DNA of 64,000 nt from Vandiemenella viatica. Taxonomy: Eukaryota > Arthropoda > Insecta > Orthoptera > Morabidae. Location of the stretch: NCBI GenBank assembly GCA_031002005.1, contig JARYHS010009186.1, positions 252,431,199 to 252,495,198 of the forward strand, written 5' to 3'. This document shows, in pieces, positions 22,285-33,740 of this stretch. Numbering within the stretch: the first letter of the stretch is position 1; each line of letters begins with the position of its first letter. The notes below the pieces were generated by a model, which was given only the letters and a program-made list of their open reading frames with translations, searched no databases and was not told the origin of the DNA. The position numbers and the translations under genes are program-made.

Positions 22285-22950
22285 TGTCCAGCCTCTGCTG
22301 TCATTAATATTTCGTCGCCTCTCAATGTATTTCTAAGACATTTCACTCAGCCGTTTTTGTGAGACGGCGGAGGGTGGAATTCCAGCGAGGCGGCAGGTTG
22401 ACGGCGTGACTGTATCCTTTGTTTGTTGGACCCAGGTACAGAGGGCGCCCCCGAAGCCGGGAGGGGTGTGAGTCGACATGCTGTAGCGAGAGGCACTTCG
22501 GGTTGAGATCCCGGATAGTACGCACGTGTGTATTTGAGGATGCGGACTCCAGAAACGTGGAGGCCGTTTTTTTTTTTTTTTTTTTTTTTTTTTGTTTTTT
22601 TTTTTTGCACGAAAACATTTTGTCCTAGTGTTTACGTCATGTGCTGCCACGAATGAACCCATCTCAGTTGGTGTATGGCGTTGAAAGATGTTTCTTTATC
22701 GTGAAGGAAACATCGAGGTCACCGACAGCTTCCTGCGTAATGATAAGTGATGAGAAATTCATCTAAACATTTAACCAGTATACGCCCAAACCGATGGAGT
22801 TTCGTGCTCTCCCTAACCGGGAACAGTTTGTTTATTGTCCTTTAGCTTCTGTTTCTTTTTCTTTGCTGGCTGAGTTCAAATTTTTGTGTAATGTTAAACA
22901 AACATGTATCTTTTTCATAGTTTTATTTTATAAATGTATATTTTTTTATT
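22285..22950. other. GC-rich segment and poly-T tract
   Basis: 22330-22566 is markedly richer in CpG than its surroundings and ends in T27-G-T12 (22567-22606). It may be the flank of a minus-strand retrocopy whose body runs into the gap. No protein family recognised. Confidence 0.4.
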
Positions 22951-23950
22951 NNNNNNNNNNNNNNNNNNNNNNNNNNNNNNNNNNNNNNNNNNNNNNNNNN
23001 NNNNNNNNNNNNNNNNNNNNNNNNNNNNNNNNNNNNNNNNNNNNNNNNNNNNNNNNNNNNNNNNNNNNNNNNNNNNNNNNNNNNNNNNNNNNNNNNNNNN
23101 NNNNNNNNNNNNNNNNNNNNNNNNNNNNNNNNNNNNNNNNNNNNNNNNNNNNNNNNNNNNNNNNNNNNNNNNNNNNNNNNNNNNNNNNNNNNNNNNNNNN
23201 NNNNNNNNNNNNNNNNNNNNNNNNNNNNNNNNNNNNNNNNNNNNNNNNNNNNNNNNNNNNNNNNNNNNNNNNNNNNNNNNNNNNNNNNNNNNNNNNNNNN
23301 NNNNNNNNNNNNNNNNNNNNNNNNNNNNNNNNNNNNNNNNNNNNNNNNNNNNNNNNNNNNNNNNNNNNNNNNNNNNNNNNNNNNNNNNNNNNNNNNNNNN
23401 NNNNNNNNNNNNNNNNNNNNNNNNNNNNNNNNNNNNNNNNNNNNNNNNNNNNNNNNNNNNNNNNNNNNNNNNNNNNNNNNNNNNNNNNNNNNNNNNNNNN
23501 NNNNNNNNNNNNNNNNNNNNNNNNNNNNNNNNNNNNNNNNNNNNNNNNNNNNNNNNNNNNNNNNNNNNNNNNNNNNNNNNNNNNNNNNNNNNNNNNNNNN
23601 NNNNNNNNNNNNNNNNNNNNNNNNNNNNNNNNNNNNNNNNNNNNNNNNNNNNNNNNNNNNNNNNNNNNNNNNNNNNNNNNNNNNNNNNNNNNNNNNNNNN
23701 NNNNNNNNNNNNNNNNNNNNNNNNNNNNNNNNNNNNNNNNNNNNNNNNNNNNNNNNNNNNNNNNNNNNNNNNNNNNNNNNNNNNNNNNNNNNNNNNNNNN
23801 NNNNNNNNNNNNNNNNNNNNNNNNNNNNNNNNNNNNNNNNNNNNNNNNNNNNNNNNNNNNNNNNNNNNNNNNNNNNNNNNNNNNNNNNNNNNNNNNNNNN
23901 NNNNNNNNNNNNNNNNNNNNNNNNNNNNNNNNNNNNNNNNNNNNNNNNNN
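22951..23950. other. Assembly gap (1000 N)
   Basis: Exactly 1000 N, the length used as a placeholder for scaffold joins. True size unknown; open frames spanning it have no meaning. Confidence 0.99.
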
Positions 23951-24180
23951 GAAGTAGAGGCATGATAACTTTGCCACGCTCAACCGCGTAAGTTGCACGC
24001 ACATCTCAAACAGACGTATTGTGGTGCCCACGACTTACAACTATCCACCTTCGAATCAAAGTGTGGTTCATATGCTCTATTCAGAAACGGTGTAAAATTC
24101 CTTAGATGGGATTTATCTGTCAGATAGCTGCACACATAGCAAAACAAATCTGGTGAATTCATGAAACCTCTGGACGCCAT
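23951..24180 (-). pseudogene. N-terminal fragment of a CxxC/CxxC repeat-family protein
   Basis: Minus strand from ATG at 24178-24180: MASRGFMNSPDLFCYVCSYL, then FLNRAYEPHFDSKV and KSWAPQYVCLRC. Two CxxC pairs (FCYVC near residue 14 and VCLRC near residue 57) frame a conserved SWAP segment. I recognise this arrangement from N-termini of repetitive uncharacterised insect proteins, probably transposon-derived, but cannot give it a function. After CNLRG there is a stop in frame; the expected continuation (VERGKVIMPLL) lies in another frame, so the reading frame is broken or an exon border lies there. The rest is lost in the assembly gap. Confidence 0.45.
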
Positions 24181-24719
24181 CTTTTTCCCATAAAATAAAA
24201 AATTAAATAATAGTCCTGCCGTGTCAAAAATATTTCAGTGTTTTATGTTAGGTGTAACTGTACTCAAAATAGACGAAAACACAAATTCAGTTGCATTACA
24301 AATAACGAAAACCAACGAAATCATATTCGACGAAAGGTGTTCTATATTTGTATGTCTTCGAAACCTGACGTGATACAGCAGAACGGTTTTCAGATTTGAA
24401 ATCAGCACGTAAAACTGCATTATAAAATGTAAACATGATGTCAGATATCTACAGCTTGTTGGTATGTGTAATTTTTCATTATTATAGCGTATACTATTCG
24501 GTGCTTATAGTAACGTGAAGAAAGAAATTCTAAAGATTGCTTGGAGCACTACAATAATAATTTGACTTACTTGTATGGGTGAACGGCAGTGCACCCAAGC
24601 CAAGTGAGTCAACGGCGGCACTGCCTACCCTTTTCTCGACTCGATTCGGTCCATTTTCGAACCTCAATTTCTTCGGTTTTATTTATGCTACATGTCTCAA
24701 ATTTCTGTTATGCATATAT
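24181..24719. other. No feature recognised
   Basis: No gene seen; AT-rich, with a short GC-richer patch at 24570-24640. Confidence 0.5.
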
Positions 24720-25132
24720 GTCAACAATCTTAGCAAACGTATTAAATTTTATTTCGTTACTGTTCTTAGTTCGGATGTTATTCGGATGCAAACTTCAGTG
24801 ATTTTGCCACTCACTCACTCACTGATGATCATCAAAACTCTCAGGTACTTCTTGTAGCCGTAGAAATCTGAAATTTGGTACACAGATAACATTTTACACA
24901 CATATTATAAGAAATGTCTGAAACTCATAAATTTACATATATCTACCCCTTACCTACCCCTAATGAGAAATCGCTTTCTACCCTAATAACTTTATATACC
25001 TCAGATTTTCACTGTAGAGTGAGGTTACTAAGTTTAACTAGTGTGTTAAATTTTACTTCTTTCCTTTTCTTACTTTGAAATTTAAAATTTTATTTCTACC
25101 ACGACACCCCGACATAAAAATTTCACTGTACT

Positions 25133-25315
25133 GTTCGAATCCCCGTCCGGGCATCCAGATTTGGGTTTTCCATGGTTTCCAAAATCACTCCAGGCAAATG
25201 CCGGGATGCTTCCTTCAAAAGGCCATGGCCAAATTCCTTCCCATTCCTTGCCCCTCATCCTTTCCCGTCTCTAAAGACCTCCTTGTTAAGAGAAGTTAAG
25301 CAGTTAAAAAAATTA
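25133..25315 (+). mobile_element. SINE family 1, 5'-truncated
   Basis: Begins at the B box (GTTCGAATCCCCGTCCGGGC) and continues through TTGGGTTTTCCATGGTTTCC, AAATGCCGGGATGCTTCCTT and CCATGGCCAAATTCCTTCCC to an A-rich end. Good match to the family core but without the A box. Confidence 0.85.
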
Positions 25316-25797
25316 AAAAATCCACTGTACTTCCAGTAATCCTAGAAACGCATATATGGTTTCTTCCCTAAATCATAAGAAAAGTGTAATAATTGAGTTT
25401 TTCCCGTATTTATTTATCTACATTCCCGAACATGAAAAATTCTGGCACATATTTGCCGCTAAATTGCTTTGCTCCGGATGAAGCTATATGCCTGAGAATT
25501 TAATGTCAAGAGATCAGCAAGTTTAACTGATATCTTAAATTTTACTTTGTTCCTATGCTTAGTGTGGAAGATACTAGTAATTTATTTATGGTGGTAGCAG
25601 TGTCCATTTAGGCTCTGTGAGCCCCTGGGCTACACATGTGATGTGGGCCCCCCTGTCGGCAGTGGCCCTGGCTGCCTCCGGCTATGGATGCTTAAATCTC
25701 TAAGTATTCCAAAATTCGGCCCAAAGAATTTATGGGCGACCTTTATTTTTTTTAGCTCTACTGCTGGCCCAACTGGAGGATCCAGGGTTGTGGTGGG

Positions 25798-25911
25798 CAG
25801 TGGCGGCTGGTGGGTTATCGAACTGGTGGTGCACTTTACTAAAATATTAAAATTAGAAAATGCAACAAAACAAAAATTGACATAATATATGTTTATTTTT
25901 TATACATTAAA
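25798..25911. mobile_element. Possible hAT terminus
   Basis: CAGTGGCGGCTGGTGGGTTA has the form of ends of ZMYM1-like hAT elements and lies next to the hAT transposase fragment. A candidate opposite end, CGCCACTG, is at 27064-27071, but the flanking 8 bp do not match, so the element boundaries are not established. Confidence 0.4.
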
Positions 25912-26667
25912 TCAATACGACGAACATTTTTCTGAAGCGAAATGTTCAATCACCTTTTTATTAAAATCGGGTATTGTTTGTATGAATTCTTTTTCAATAC
26001 TAAGCACAGAAAGTGCATTTAGCCGATCCTGAGACATGGTATTTCGGAGAAAAGTTTTGATTCTTTTCAGTATCGAAAAACATCGCTCGCTAACTACTGA
26101 AGTCATTGGTATAGTGCACAGAATTCGCAATAGTTTCATTGACTCTGAAAATGATTCAGTCAGGTCATTATTATAGAACAACTGTAAAATTGCAATTGCA
26201 CTATTTGCGTTGGTGAAATCGTCGCGACTGTATATTGCTGATAGTTCGTTTTTCAACTTGTACTTGTCCAAAGCTGCATAGGTGGAAACTGTGATCGTGA
26301 AATCTTTGTCGGGAAAAGTAGAACGGTATGTGGTAAAGTTCTCGCAGTAAAATAATTTGGCTGCTATCAAATGATTACCAAAATTGAATCTGTCTTTCAC
26401 TTGAGTAATAATTATATCGCAAACTTCTTTTGCTATAACAGAGCTAGACGATTTAAACCTTTTTTGAGGCGGTTCTTCAAGTTGATCTATGGTGTTACGT
26501 GCATTTTGTATACTGATTTCAAAATCATTAATACAGTTTTTTATATGAACCAAATCAATATTTCTTTTCTGCATTTGTTTGAATAAAATTTCACTATGTG
26601 GCAGAATAGACTGAAAAAAATCAAGCCAATATAAAAAAGTACTGTCGTTCAAATACCTTTGAAGCAT
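25912..26667 (-). CDS. hAT transposase, C-terminal fragment (ZMYM1-like)
   Basis: A 251-codon frame without internal stops. It matches the C-terminal half of hAT transposases of the ZMYM1-like group. Residues about 179-228 (LLRILCTIPMTSVVSERCFS followed by ILKRIKTFLRNTMSQDRLNA) form the hAT dimerisation domain, with the signature SERCFS.LK.IK..LR..M...RL..L..LSIE. Upstream, QKRNIDLVHIKNCINDF and the DRFNFGNHLIAA region are also typical. The RNase H-like catalytic aspartates and the N-terminal zinc finger should lie further upstream (above 26667), but that sequence is unrelated, so the copy is 5' truncated and cannot catalyse transposition alone. The open frame over 750 bp suggests either a fairly recent insertion or constraint on the fragment; I favour the first. 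Confidence 0.8.
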   Translation of the reverse strand: MLQRYLNDSTFLYWLDFFQSILPHSEILFKQMQKRNIDLVHIKNCINDFEISIQNARNTIDQLEEPPQKRFKSSSSVIAKEVCDIIITQVKDRFNFGNHLIAAKLFYCENFTTYRSTFPDKDFTITVSTYAALDKYKLKNELSAIYSRDDFTNANSAIAILQLFYNNDLTESFSESMKLLRILCTIPMTSVVSERCFSILKRIKTFLRNTMSQDRLNALSVLSIEKEFIQTIPDFNKKVIEHFASEKCSSY

Positions 26668-26780
26668 ATTCCGCCTATGTAATTTTAACGTATGTATAAT
26701 GTCGTATTTTAAAGATAAAAGCTGTATATATATATTTTATCATAGTGCAATTTTAACATGAATTTTTGTTTAGGTGTCAT

Positions 26781-26825
26781 ACTTCTGAAGAAGACAAACA
26801 TGTATTTGTCGAAACTGCAGTAAAG
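26781..26825 (+). ncRNA. Hammerhead-like motif with CTGCAG stem III
   Basis: CTGAAGA (26785-26791), one extra A, stem II GACAAA-CATGTA-TTTGTC (6 bp, perfect), GAAA, then the palindrome CTGCAG in place of the usual ACGCGT, GTA cleavage context, and AAGT pairing with ACTT before the core (stem I, 4 bp). A tail AATAAAAACTTTT follows. No inverted partner was found nearby. Confidence 0.5.
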
Positions 26826-27149
26826 TTTTAAACAATAAAAACTTTTAAGCAACTGGTGGCGTTTTCGTGGTTTTATGCTAATATAAAATTATTATTTTTA
26901 GTTTGCTCTGAATGACACTACGTCCCTCAAATTTCTGTTACTCATAGAGATCAGCAAGCTTAAGTAATTCTTACTACGATTCTATAATTAATTTGGAAGT
27001 TATAGGTACCAAGTTTACTCAGATGATGACAACAGTGTAGGCAAGTCATCGCCACGAATCGAACGCCACTGTGTTAGCAGGAATAGTGGGATGTATAAAT
27101 TACAAATAGTTGCTAATTAGAGAGCAAGAAAAGTAAAACAATTCAGAGT

Positions 27150-27625
27150 TATCTATCAACATAGAAAACTAAATGAAATACCACCAAAAAATCCTATGAA
27201 AAAAAGTTATGTAACTTGGCTATAATACATGCTACGATACCCTAAACTTCTACCTAAATAAATGCCTCAACTGTATTGCTTATCAATCTTAAAACTGCAC
27301 AAAACAAGATTTCCCTCGAACCTCTTTCGAGATTTTATAAATTTTATTAATTTTTATGAAAATTATGACACGCACAATGGTCAAATTTTTTTAAAAAAAT
27401 CAACAATCATCATCACCAAGAGAAACCATTCGAAAGTGAAAACTTGATTAAGAACAAAATCACACGTCTGTTTATCAGCCTTTTTTTTACAAGGTTTGAT
27501 TTTATGTAATTGCATTTATGAAAGTATCGATACTTTTTTCCGATATATCTACAGCCGATATTGATACTTTTTAAAATATCGATATATCGAAAATGCGATA
27601 TTTTAAAAAATATCAACAGCCCTAT
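27150..27625. repeat. Dispersed repeat with hAT-like subterminal motifs (copy 1)
   Basis: Shares CTACCTAAATAAATGC, CTTATCAATCTTA, CCCTCGAACCTCTTTCG and the AAAACTTGATTAAGAA region with 33230-33740 in the same order. Its right end is packed with ATCGATA/CGATAT motifs and finishes AAATATCAACAGCCCTATA, which resembles a hAT terminus read on the minus strand (AGGGCTGTTGATATTTTTTA). Confidence 0.5.
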
Positions 27626-28667
27626 ACATACTGTATAGTGCAGACTTTGATCAGATCTTATAAGTTTTTGTCACTACACGAACACGAGATTTGATCTACT
27701 TTGACAAGAAATGTTTTTGTGGGATTACAAACTGTTGCTCTCAGCTTAGGTAACGTAAAATGTGAACACATGTTCGAATGAATTAACTGATGAATACAAA
27801 CTAGCGAACTAAAAATTACTATTTATTTCCAAACATAAAAGACTCGACTGCGAGAAAAATCTTACGTTTCATTGAATACGAATTTGTGGACATTTTTATT
27901 TTCGTTTCTTAGATTTTCGACATGACATCCAAATAAAACAGACATTATTCTATTTCTGGGCTAAGGCCCCTCTAAATTCGGCATGTTACTTTTGTAGGAA
28001 TCGCTTTCAGCGAGAAATATATGCTAATTTCCCGAAACACTTCACATTGAAATTAGACTACCGTATTTTTACTGCTGGGGTCGTGGGCTGCGCTTTATTC
28101 GACAGCTCGTCAAAATCCAACCAGTAGACCTGCTTTCTACGCTAAACACCTCCAGCGAAACTGGGTTCTAATTTGTGGACACACGTGTCTTAATTTCTCA
28201 CCTTTCCATATTCAAATCAAAATTACACACACCCTATTTCACCCCACGAATAGAGGCTGTATATTATTCAAAATCCCATTAAAATCCAACCAATAGTTTT
28301 GCACGAACTCCATTCATCTAAAGTGTGAGAGAGTCAGATACAAATTTAAAAAAAAAAAAACAGTTGATTCGTTCTCTTGGGCTTACCAGCAGTAGCATAA
28401 ACTCATTAAAAAAAAACCTAATCATAAATGTAAAGAGTTTCTTCCGGTTGTTGCCTAATTATATTTACAGAGTTGTCACAAGAGGAGCGCTCTAATTTTT
28501 CTTTAGCGAGAGACCGTCGTCCTATCTAACTCCAGTTTTTATCTGGAGAGTTCTCCCATTAATTTATGCTGTTTGTGGTGTTGGTGACTGTCTGATTAAT
28601 TCTCTTGATTTATTGTCTATACCATATTCCCTTAGAATCTTCAGTAGGCCTTTCAATTATATATATA
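27626..28667. other. No feature recognised
   Basis: AT-rich sequence; no gene or repeat recognised. Confidence 0.5.
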
Positions 28668-30479
28668 CTAGCCACAAAGCCCGTAAAAAACGACAGGTTT
28701 GAAGGAGTATTCTGGCAATTAATTTCTTTTTAGTTGCTTACCTAAACATAATTGTTTTAAAATAAAGCTCAATGTGCTGTAATTTCTCGTCCCTTGTGAT
28801 GTAGCAAAAGATTTCAGTTGTCAACTTGATGCAGGTGCATTTCAGTCTAACCACAATCTTCGCTAACAATGCCGTTAGGAAACCAAAGCTTCTATCACAT
28901 GGGAATTAAAATATTCCCTGTATCGCATTTGAGTGTCATCATGAATCGCGATATAAACTTGTTCCAAATTCTTCACGTGTTCTTACAACTTTATTTTTTA
29001 TTATCTATGATGAAGATCGATGTGTTAACGGATGACATAGGTTACGTACAGTTGAAATAATGACCACAGTGAAAAAGAAGGATGATAAATTAAATCATAA
29101 CAACTTCAGTGTTCTGGAAAATAATTTCTTAGCAATTGCTTAAATAAACACAAAAATAAATCATAATATAATTCCTATTGCCTTGCACAGTAACAAAATG
29201 TTTCTGTTGCTATCCCGGTCCAGGTTGCATTTCAATATAACCACAGGCAGTTCAATCATTACCCTGGCACCACAATCTGATAATGAATTCTTGTAGAACT
29301 CGATGAAACAAATCGAAAATAAAGATTAAATTTTTTTGATATCTTTCTTGGTTTTCGAGATATAGCATGTTGAAAATCAGTTATAGGTATAATTCCTTGT
29401 GATTTTGGTGAAGTTTCCTCTGGTCCAGGACGTATTTCAAAGTAACAACAACTACCAGGAAGAAAATAAAACACATATAGTGCATTTCCACCGTGTAGAT
29501 ATAGCGGTTTTGGTAATTTGTTTATTCTGGTCCAGGCCAGATCTCACCCAAACCACCTCAAATTTGAGATACAATATCTCGAGAACTAAGCGAGATATAG
29601 AAAGAAAATGTATTCTTTGTTTTCGATTTGTCTCTTTGAGTTACATACGATATCATCATCAAATTTGGCAATGGCGAAATTTTTCTTCTGTTCCAGGCCG
29701 CATTTCAACCTAACCACGTCAATTTTGAGATACAATATCTCGAGAATTAAGTGAGATATCAAATTTTATTCTCTACTTTCAATTTTTTTTCGTTGAGTTA
29801 CATAAGAATCCATCAACAAATTGTGGCTTCACGGTTATCGTAGAATCCCCTAACCACATACAGTACTACGCTAAACATGCCGCCAGAGAATTAATACTTC
29901 CGTTACACGCATATTAATAAATATACTTCTCACATTTTAGTGGCAATAATTCATCGCGATATAAACTAAATCAAAAATCTCCAAAGATGTTTACATCTGC
30001 CTTTCACGTTATCCGTTATTCAGATCAGTATTACAGTTACATACGGCTGAAACATGTCATCAGAAAAAGCAAAGGAAATTATAAAAAAAAGGTAAATATG
30101 AACAACTTGCCAGGTAATATTAGATTACTAATAGAGCTAAGTAATATTCTAACCAAACTTTTCGGAACACTGATGCTCGAAATACAAAGCTTTTATCTTA
30201 TATATCTATGGACAAAGAATTTAAGGAATACTTCTATATATCAAAAGAATATTACGTAAATATAAGCATCTAATGAGTGATATGTCAATTTTAACGCAAT
30301 ACTTACTTTTATTTCAGTGTTCTGTGATTTCATTTAGTCACTGATGCTTGGAAACGTTATTAAATAACGCGTAGTCCCACGAATAATATCGTAAAGCGTA
30401 ACGTCATAGCGCAACATCATAGCTTGACGTCATTCCGTGACATGACGTCAGCGTGACACTTGCCTATTATACTAATAGA
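28668..30479 (-). mobile_element. Helitron-like non-autonomous element, minus strand
   Basis: Read on the minus strand it starts TCTATTAGTATAATAGGCAA (5' TC after A) and ends GGGCTTTGTGGCTAG (3' CTAG before T), both standard for Helitrons. The interior carries two diverged copies of a roughly 1-kb segment (28860-29060 and 29870-30090 share ATGCCG, TTCATCGCGATATAAACT-like text and AGTTACATACGG-like text) and repeated TTTGAGATACAATATCTCGA blocks (29553, 29729, an inverted relative near 29300). No Rep/helicase reading frame survives. Confidence 0.6.
29530..29800. repeat. Direct repeat with palindromic ATATCTCGAGA-type core
   Basis: Two units of about 175 bp. Each contains CCAGGCC..(A/T)TCTCA..C(A/T)AACCAC, TTTGAGATACAATATCTCGA, GAGATAT and GAGTTACATA. 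A third, diverged unit is at 52262-52440. Confidence 0.7.
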
Positions 30480-33065
30480 TATTTTTTCCTTTGAGGCAGT
30501 CTGTAGTAAACGAGAGAGTCGAGTTTTTGGAAAGAAGATTCTATCAGGCAAACGCAGATAGACGGGAATGTGTGGACCGTCAAAAGCACTATTTACAAAG
30601 AGAGTTGCAACAAACCAAGATTCTATTAATATTTAATAGAAATTTCACTGCTGAAGCTTGAAATTATCACAGCGTGCTATTCGATCGGTTTGGTTGCATT
30701 TGAGCGAATATCTGTTAAAAAGATAACTGTACTCTAGTAAGTACAGGAACTGACCATAATTCTGATAGGTCACTTAGGACTGAAACACTAGCAACAACTT
30801 TCTTCCGACGAGTTACAGCGATACTTACGTTATTTTGAATGTCTGTTGCTTTAATCAATGCAACTACGGGAGTTGGTTACTAATCAATCAAAGCTTTTAT
30901 TGAAAGCTTGCAGATTTTCTGATTAGTTCGACAACTAACAAAAGAAGTCAGAAGTAGAGGTAGCTGATGCTTGGTTTCGTCTTAGTGAAGTTTTAAACAA
31001 ACCTGTCATGAAGATTTAAAAAAATACAAATTTTTACTGTCACTTTTCGTAAACATTTAAAGAAAAAACAAGATTCTATTCGCTCTGGCTAAGGTATAAA
31101 TTTATTAATTTAGTATAGTTTCTCTGACGTCTGTGTTATCTTTAGGAATCATAGGTGAAATTTCATTCAGCGAACATTCAGAATCAGCATAGCTCATCCG
31201 GCAGAAGTTATCAAACTACCCAGATGGCTCAAAAAGAAGCTCATTAAATGTTTCTTCCATAAATTCTCTCCAATCAAAAATAATTGATACAGACATTATA
31301 ATGCCGTTAAAATAATAATTATTACACAATTCAAATTATATTAAATGAAATACATACATAAAGCTACAGTATATAGTAATCATAGTTACATGAATGAAAT
31401 TATAATAATTACCTAGTACGGTTTATGTGGATTTTTAACACCCACGATCTTCTTTGCCATCTTGTTTTATTTTTTTTTCCAACAAAAAATTAAAAATAGG
31501 TTATGCCAGAAGTTATGGCCGACACAACCTCGACGTCCGTCATACTTGCTTCTCCGAAACATACAAGCGTGTGGATGACTATGTTTGGGTCCCCATAATT
31601 AACCAAGCGCTTATAGAGGCTTGGAGTTTGTGACAAGTGCCAAGCGTGTGGTCCCGGGATAAAATTGATGACTGCTGATCGGAATTTCCTTATCCAAAGA
31701 TAACAAGCTCGTTCAGCAACAAGTTGGCATCAGGATTGAAACTATCAAATTTTCGTTGTTAAATGCTTTTCTTCAAATTATATGCAGAGATAAAGCTTGC
31801 CCAATAGTGACGTTTAGCTAGACAACGATGATTAGTTTATAACTTTCATTTTTTTTTACCTAAGTCTTTCTTAAAATTAAATAAATTTTTTTTATGTCTC
31901 GTAAAGCCTAAAAGCGAAAATGTCGAGTCCCCTTACAAGATGCTTCCGTATGCTGAACAAGCCGTAAAATAGAGATGATTAAACATGGACTTTTCAAAAT
32001 GGTGGTTGCGTGAGCTTGAACTGAGACAGTTAGAGGTGCAGCCGGGTTCACGTGACTGAACTGACCAATGAGGATTCAGCTACATCACGAACAATAATTA
32101 CTGCTTCTACCACAGAAGTTTATCTCGAAAAATCATAGATTTTATACCGAAGTTATTACTTGGTTGTCAAACCCTCATTGTTATTTTCTTGTCTTATACA
32201 CATGATTTATAAGGAAAATTTCTTCAAAAACAAATTATTAATTCGAAATTAGTTAGTGTCGTGAAACGAGTCTCGCCTCCAAGTAAGACATCATTTCATT
32301 TAACCTGAGAAACAAATGTAATTTTTTTTCTAATTATATAAACTGAATATTTTGTTATGATATTTTTTATGTAAAACTATGTAACTTTTAGAGAAACTTC
32401 GATTGATACAGGTATGTGGTAACTAACATAACTGAAATCGTAAGCCAGATTAACCTTACAGAGATCTGGTATAATAATATCCGTTCCCTCAGTTTCACTT
32501 ATTCATCCTCACTGACAACGGCCCAATAATATTTCGAGGTACTTTACACGCGCGTGGCAACTAATTAAACCGTCAATAATTAGCAGTAATCTTTCAGCAC
32601 GGCGGCCGAACATGCCACGCGCAGATTCGCCAGTGATATGTTGTTACAACTATGGCGCGTTCCTATCACCGCATCATCCAAAATATTACAACTGCACATT
32701 AGCGCAGGAAAATGAAAGCGAAATACTGAGCGCATTTGCCGTCAACAAGCAAACATAGGGTAAGTCCGGGATAGTTCTACCTTGTTTTCTTTTAAGCAAT
32801 TTTGTTCAAATCTTTGCAATGTCTACGATTTGTTATATATTTGTATAACATGTTATATGACCTTAAACAATTGTATGCACCTCTTCAGGTTTTACACTGA
32901 TCACTCTTGAAGTTATGATTGTTTTCTTTTTTTTACTCGGTGGTCCGTCTATACCGGGGGTACTCGGGTTAAATATACTACCTCCAAGGGATAAATGGAC
33001 CTCTGGTATACGTTACTAAATCAGGCTGTAACACGTGCGTATTGTCGAAGGAACTTGACAATTGG
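30480..33065. other. No gene recognised
   Basis: 2.6 kb without recognisable coding or repeats. A palindromic GCGCGTGGCA..TGCCACGCGC pair lies at about 32551-32624. Confidence 0.5.
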
Positions 33066-33195
33066 GTGTTTTTTTATTTAATTTAATTGCAATGGAGCAC
33101 ACGCTCCGGTGGCCATTTCCCTACACACCCAACTTCCCCCTATCCTGCATCCACCTACATTTGCCCTCTACAAATTTTAACTTTAAATTCTTGAT
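33066..33195 (-). repeat. CR1/jockey-like LINE 3' end only (copy D)
   Basis: On the minus strand: AAAGTTAAAATTTGTAGAGG, GCAAATGTAGG, AGGGAAATGGCCACCGGAGC then GTGTGCTCCATTGCAATTA, with an AATTAAAT tail. A severely 5'-truncated insertion with the full terminal hairpin GGAGC-GTGT-GCTCC. Confidence 0.8.
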
Positions 33196-33229
33196 AAATG
33201 TGGATAATAAGTGTTTGTTAACGTGCAAA

Positions 33230-33740
33230 AATTAGATCCAAAAAGCTAAGACTACCCAAGATAAGTTATTAACCTAGAAATGAAATTCCACATAAAAGAA
33301 TTCTTGTAAAAGAAGTGACTTGGCTGTTATGCTTATTCTACCTAAATAAATGCTTTACTGTGTTACTTTATCAATCTTACAAATTCATAAAAGCCAAGAC
33401 GTCCCTCAAAACTCTTTCGGGTTGTAGTCTTTTATAAGTCTTAAAGTAAATCATACATATTATACCTGTCATTTCAATAAAAATTCATAATAGCTGAATC
33501 AAAATTAAAAAAAAAAAATAGATTGTCCGTAATGACGTGAAAAATCATTCTGTTTCAGAAACTGAAGACTTGGTTAAGAAGAATATCTCACAACTTTTTA
33601 TCAAATTATCAGTAAACAAACGCGAAACTTGGCTCTATTTTTGCACGATTTGTGTTTGTGACATTGTTTCCATTAAAAGGGGTCCATATATCAAATATTC
33701 GATAGTTTTGAAAATTTCGATAGTTCAAAATTTAAGGCAA
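33230..33740. repeat. Dispersed repeat (copy 2 of 27150-27625)
   Basis: Shares TTCTACCTAAATAAATGC, TTATCAATCTTAC, CCCTCAAAACTCTTTCGGG and the GAAACTGAAGACTTGGTTAAG region with the first copy. The right part (TCGATAGTTTTGAAAATTTCG) is a weaker relative of the ATCGATA cluster. Confidence 0.5.

Larger units (their letters stand above)
24720..27005. repeat. Degenerate dispersed repeat, four related blocks
   Basis: Related blocks occur at about 24725, 25022, 25505 and 26945, each with 'AGCAA.(G/C)TTAA..' followed by TTAAATTTTACTT-like sequence and TTAGT..GGAAG. The spacing is irregular because a SINE (25133) and a hAT fragment (25912) lie between. The sequence at 24815-24960 (CTCACTCACTGATGATCATC) resembles ends of dispersed insect repeats. 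Class unknown. Confidence 0.4.

Noticed and set aside
22794..24031. Long open frames crossing the N run
   Set aside because: They exist only because N is not read as a stop; the gap sequence is unknown.
25798..27071. Complete hAT element bounded by CAGTGGCG ends
   Set aside because: The 8 bp outside the two candidate ends differ and the sequence between includes unrelated repeats, so one intact element is not supported.
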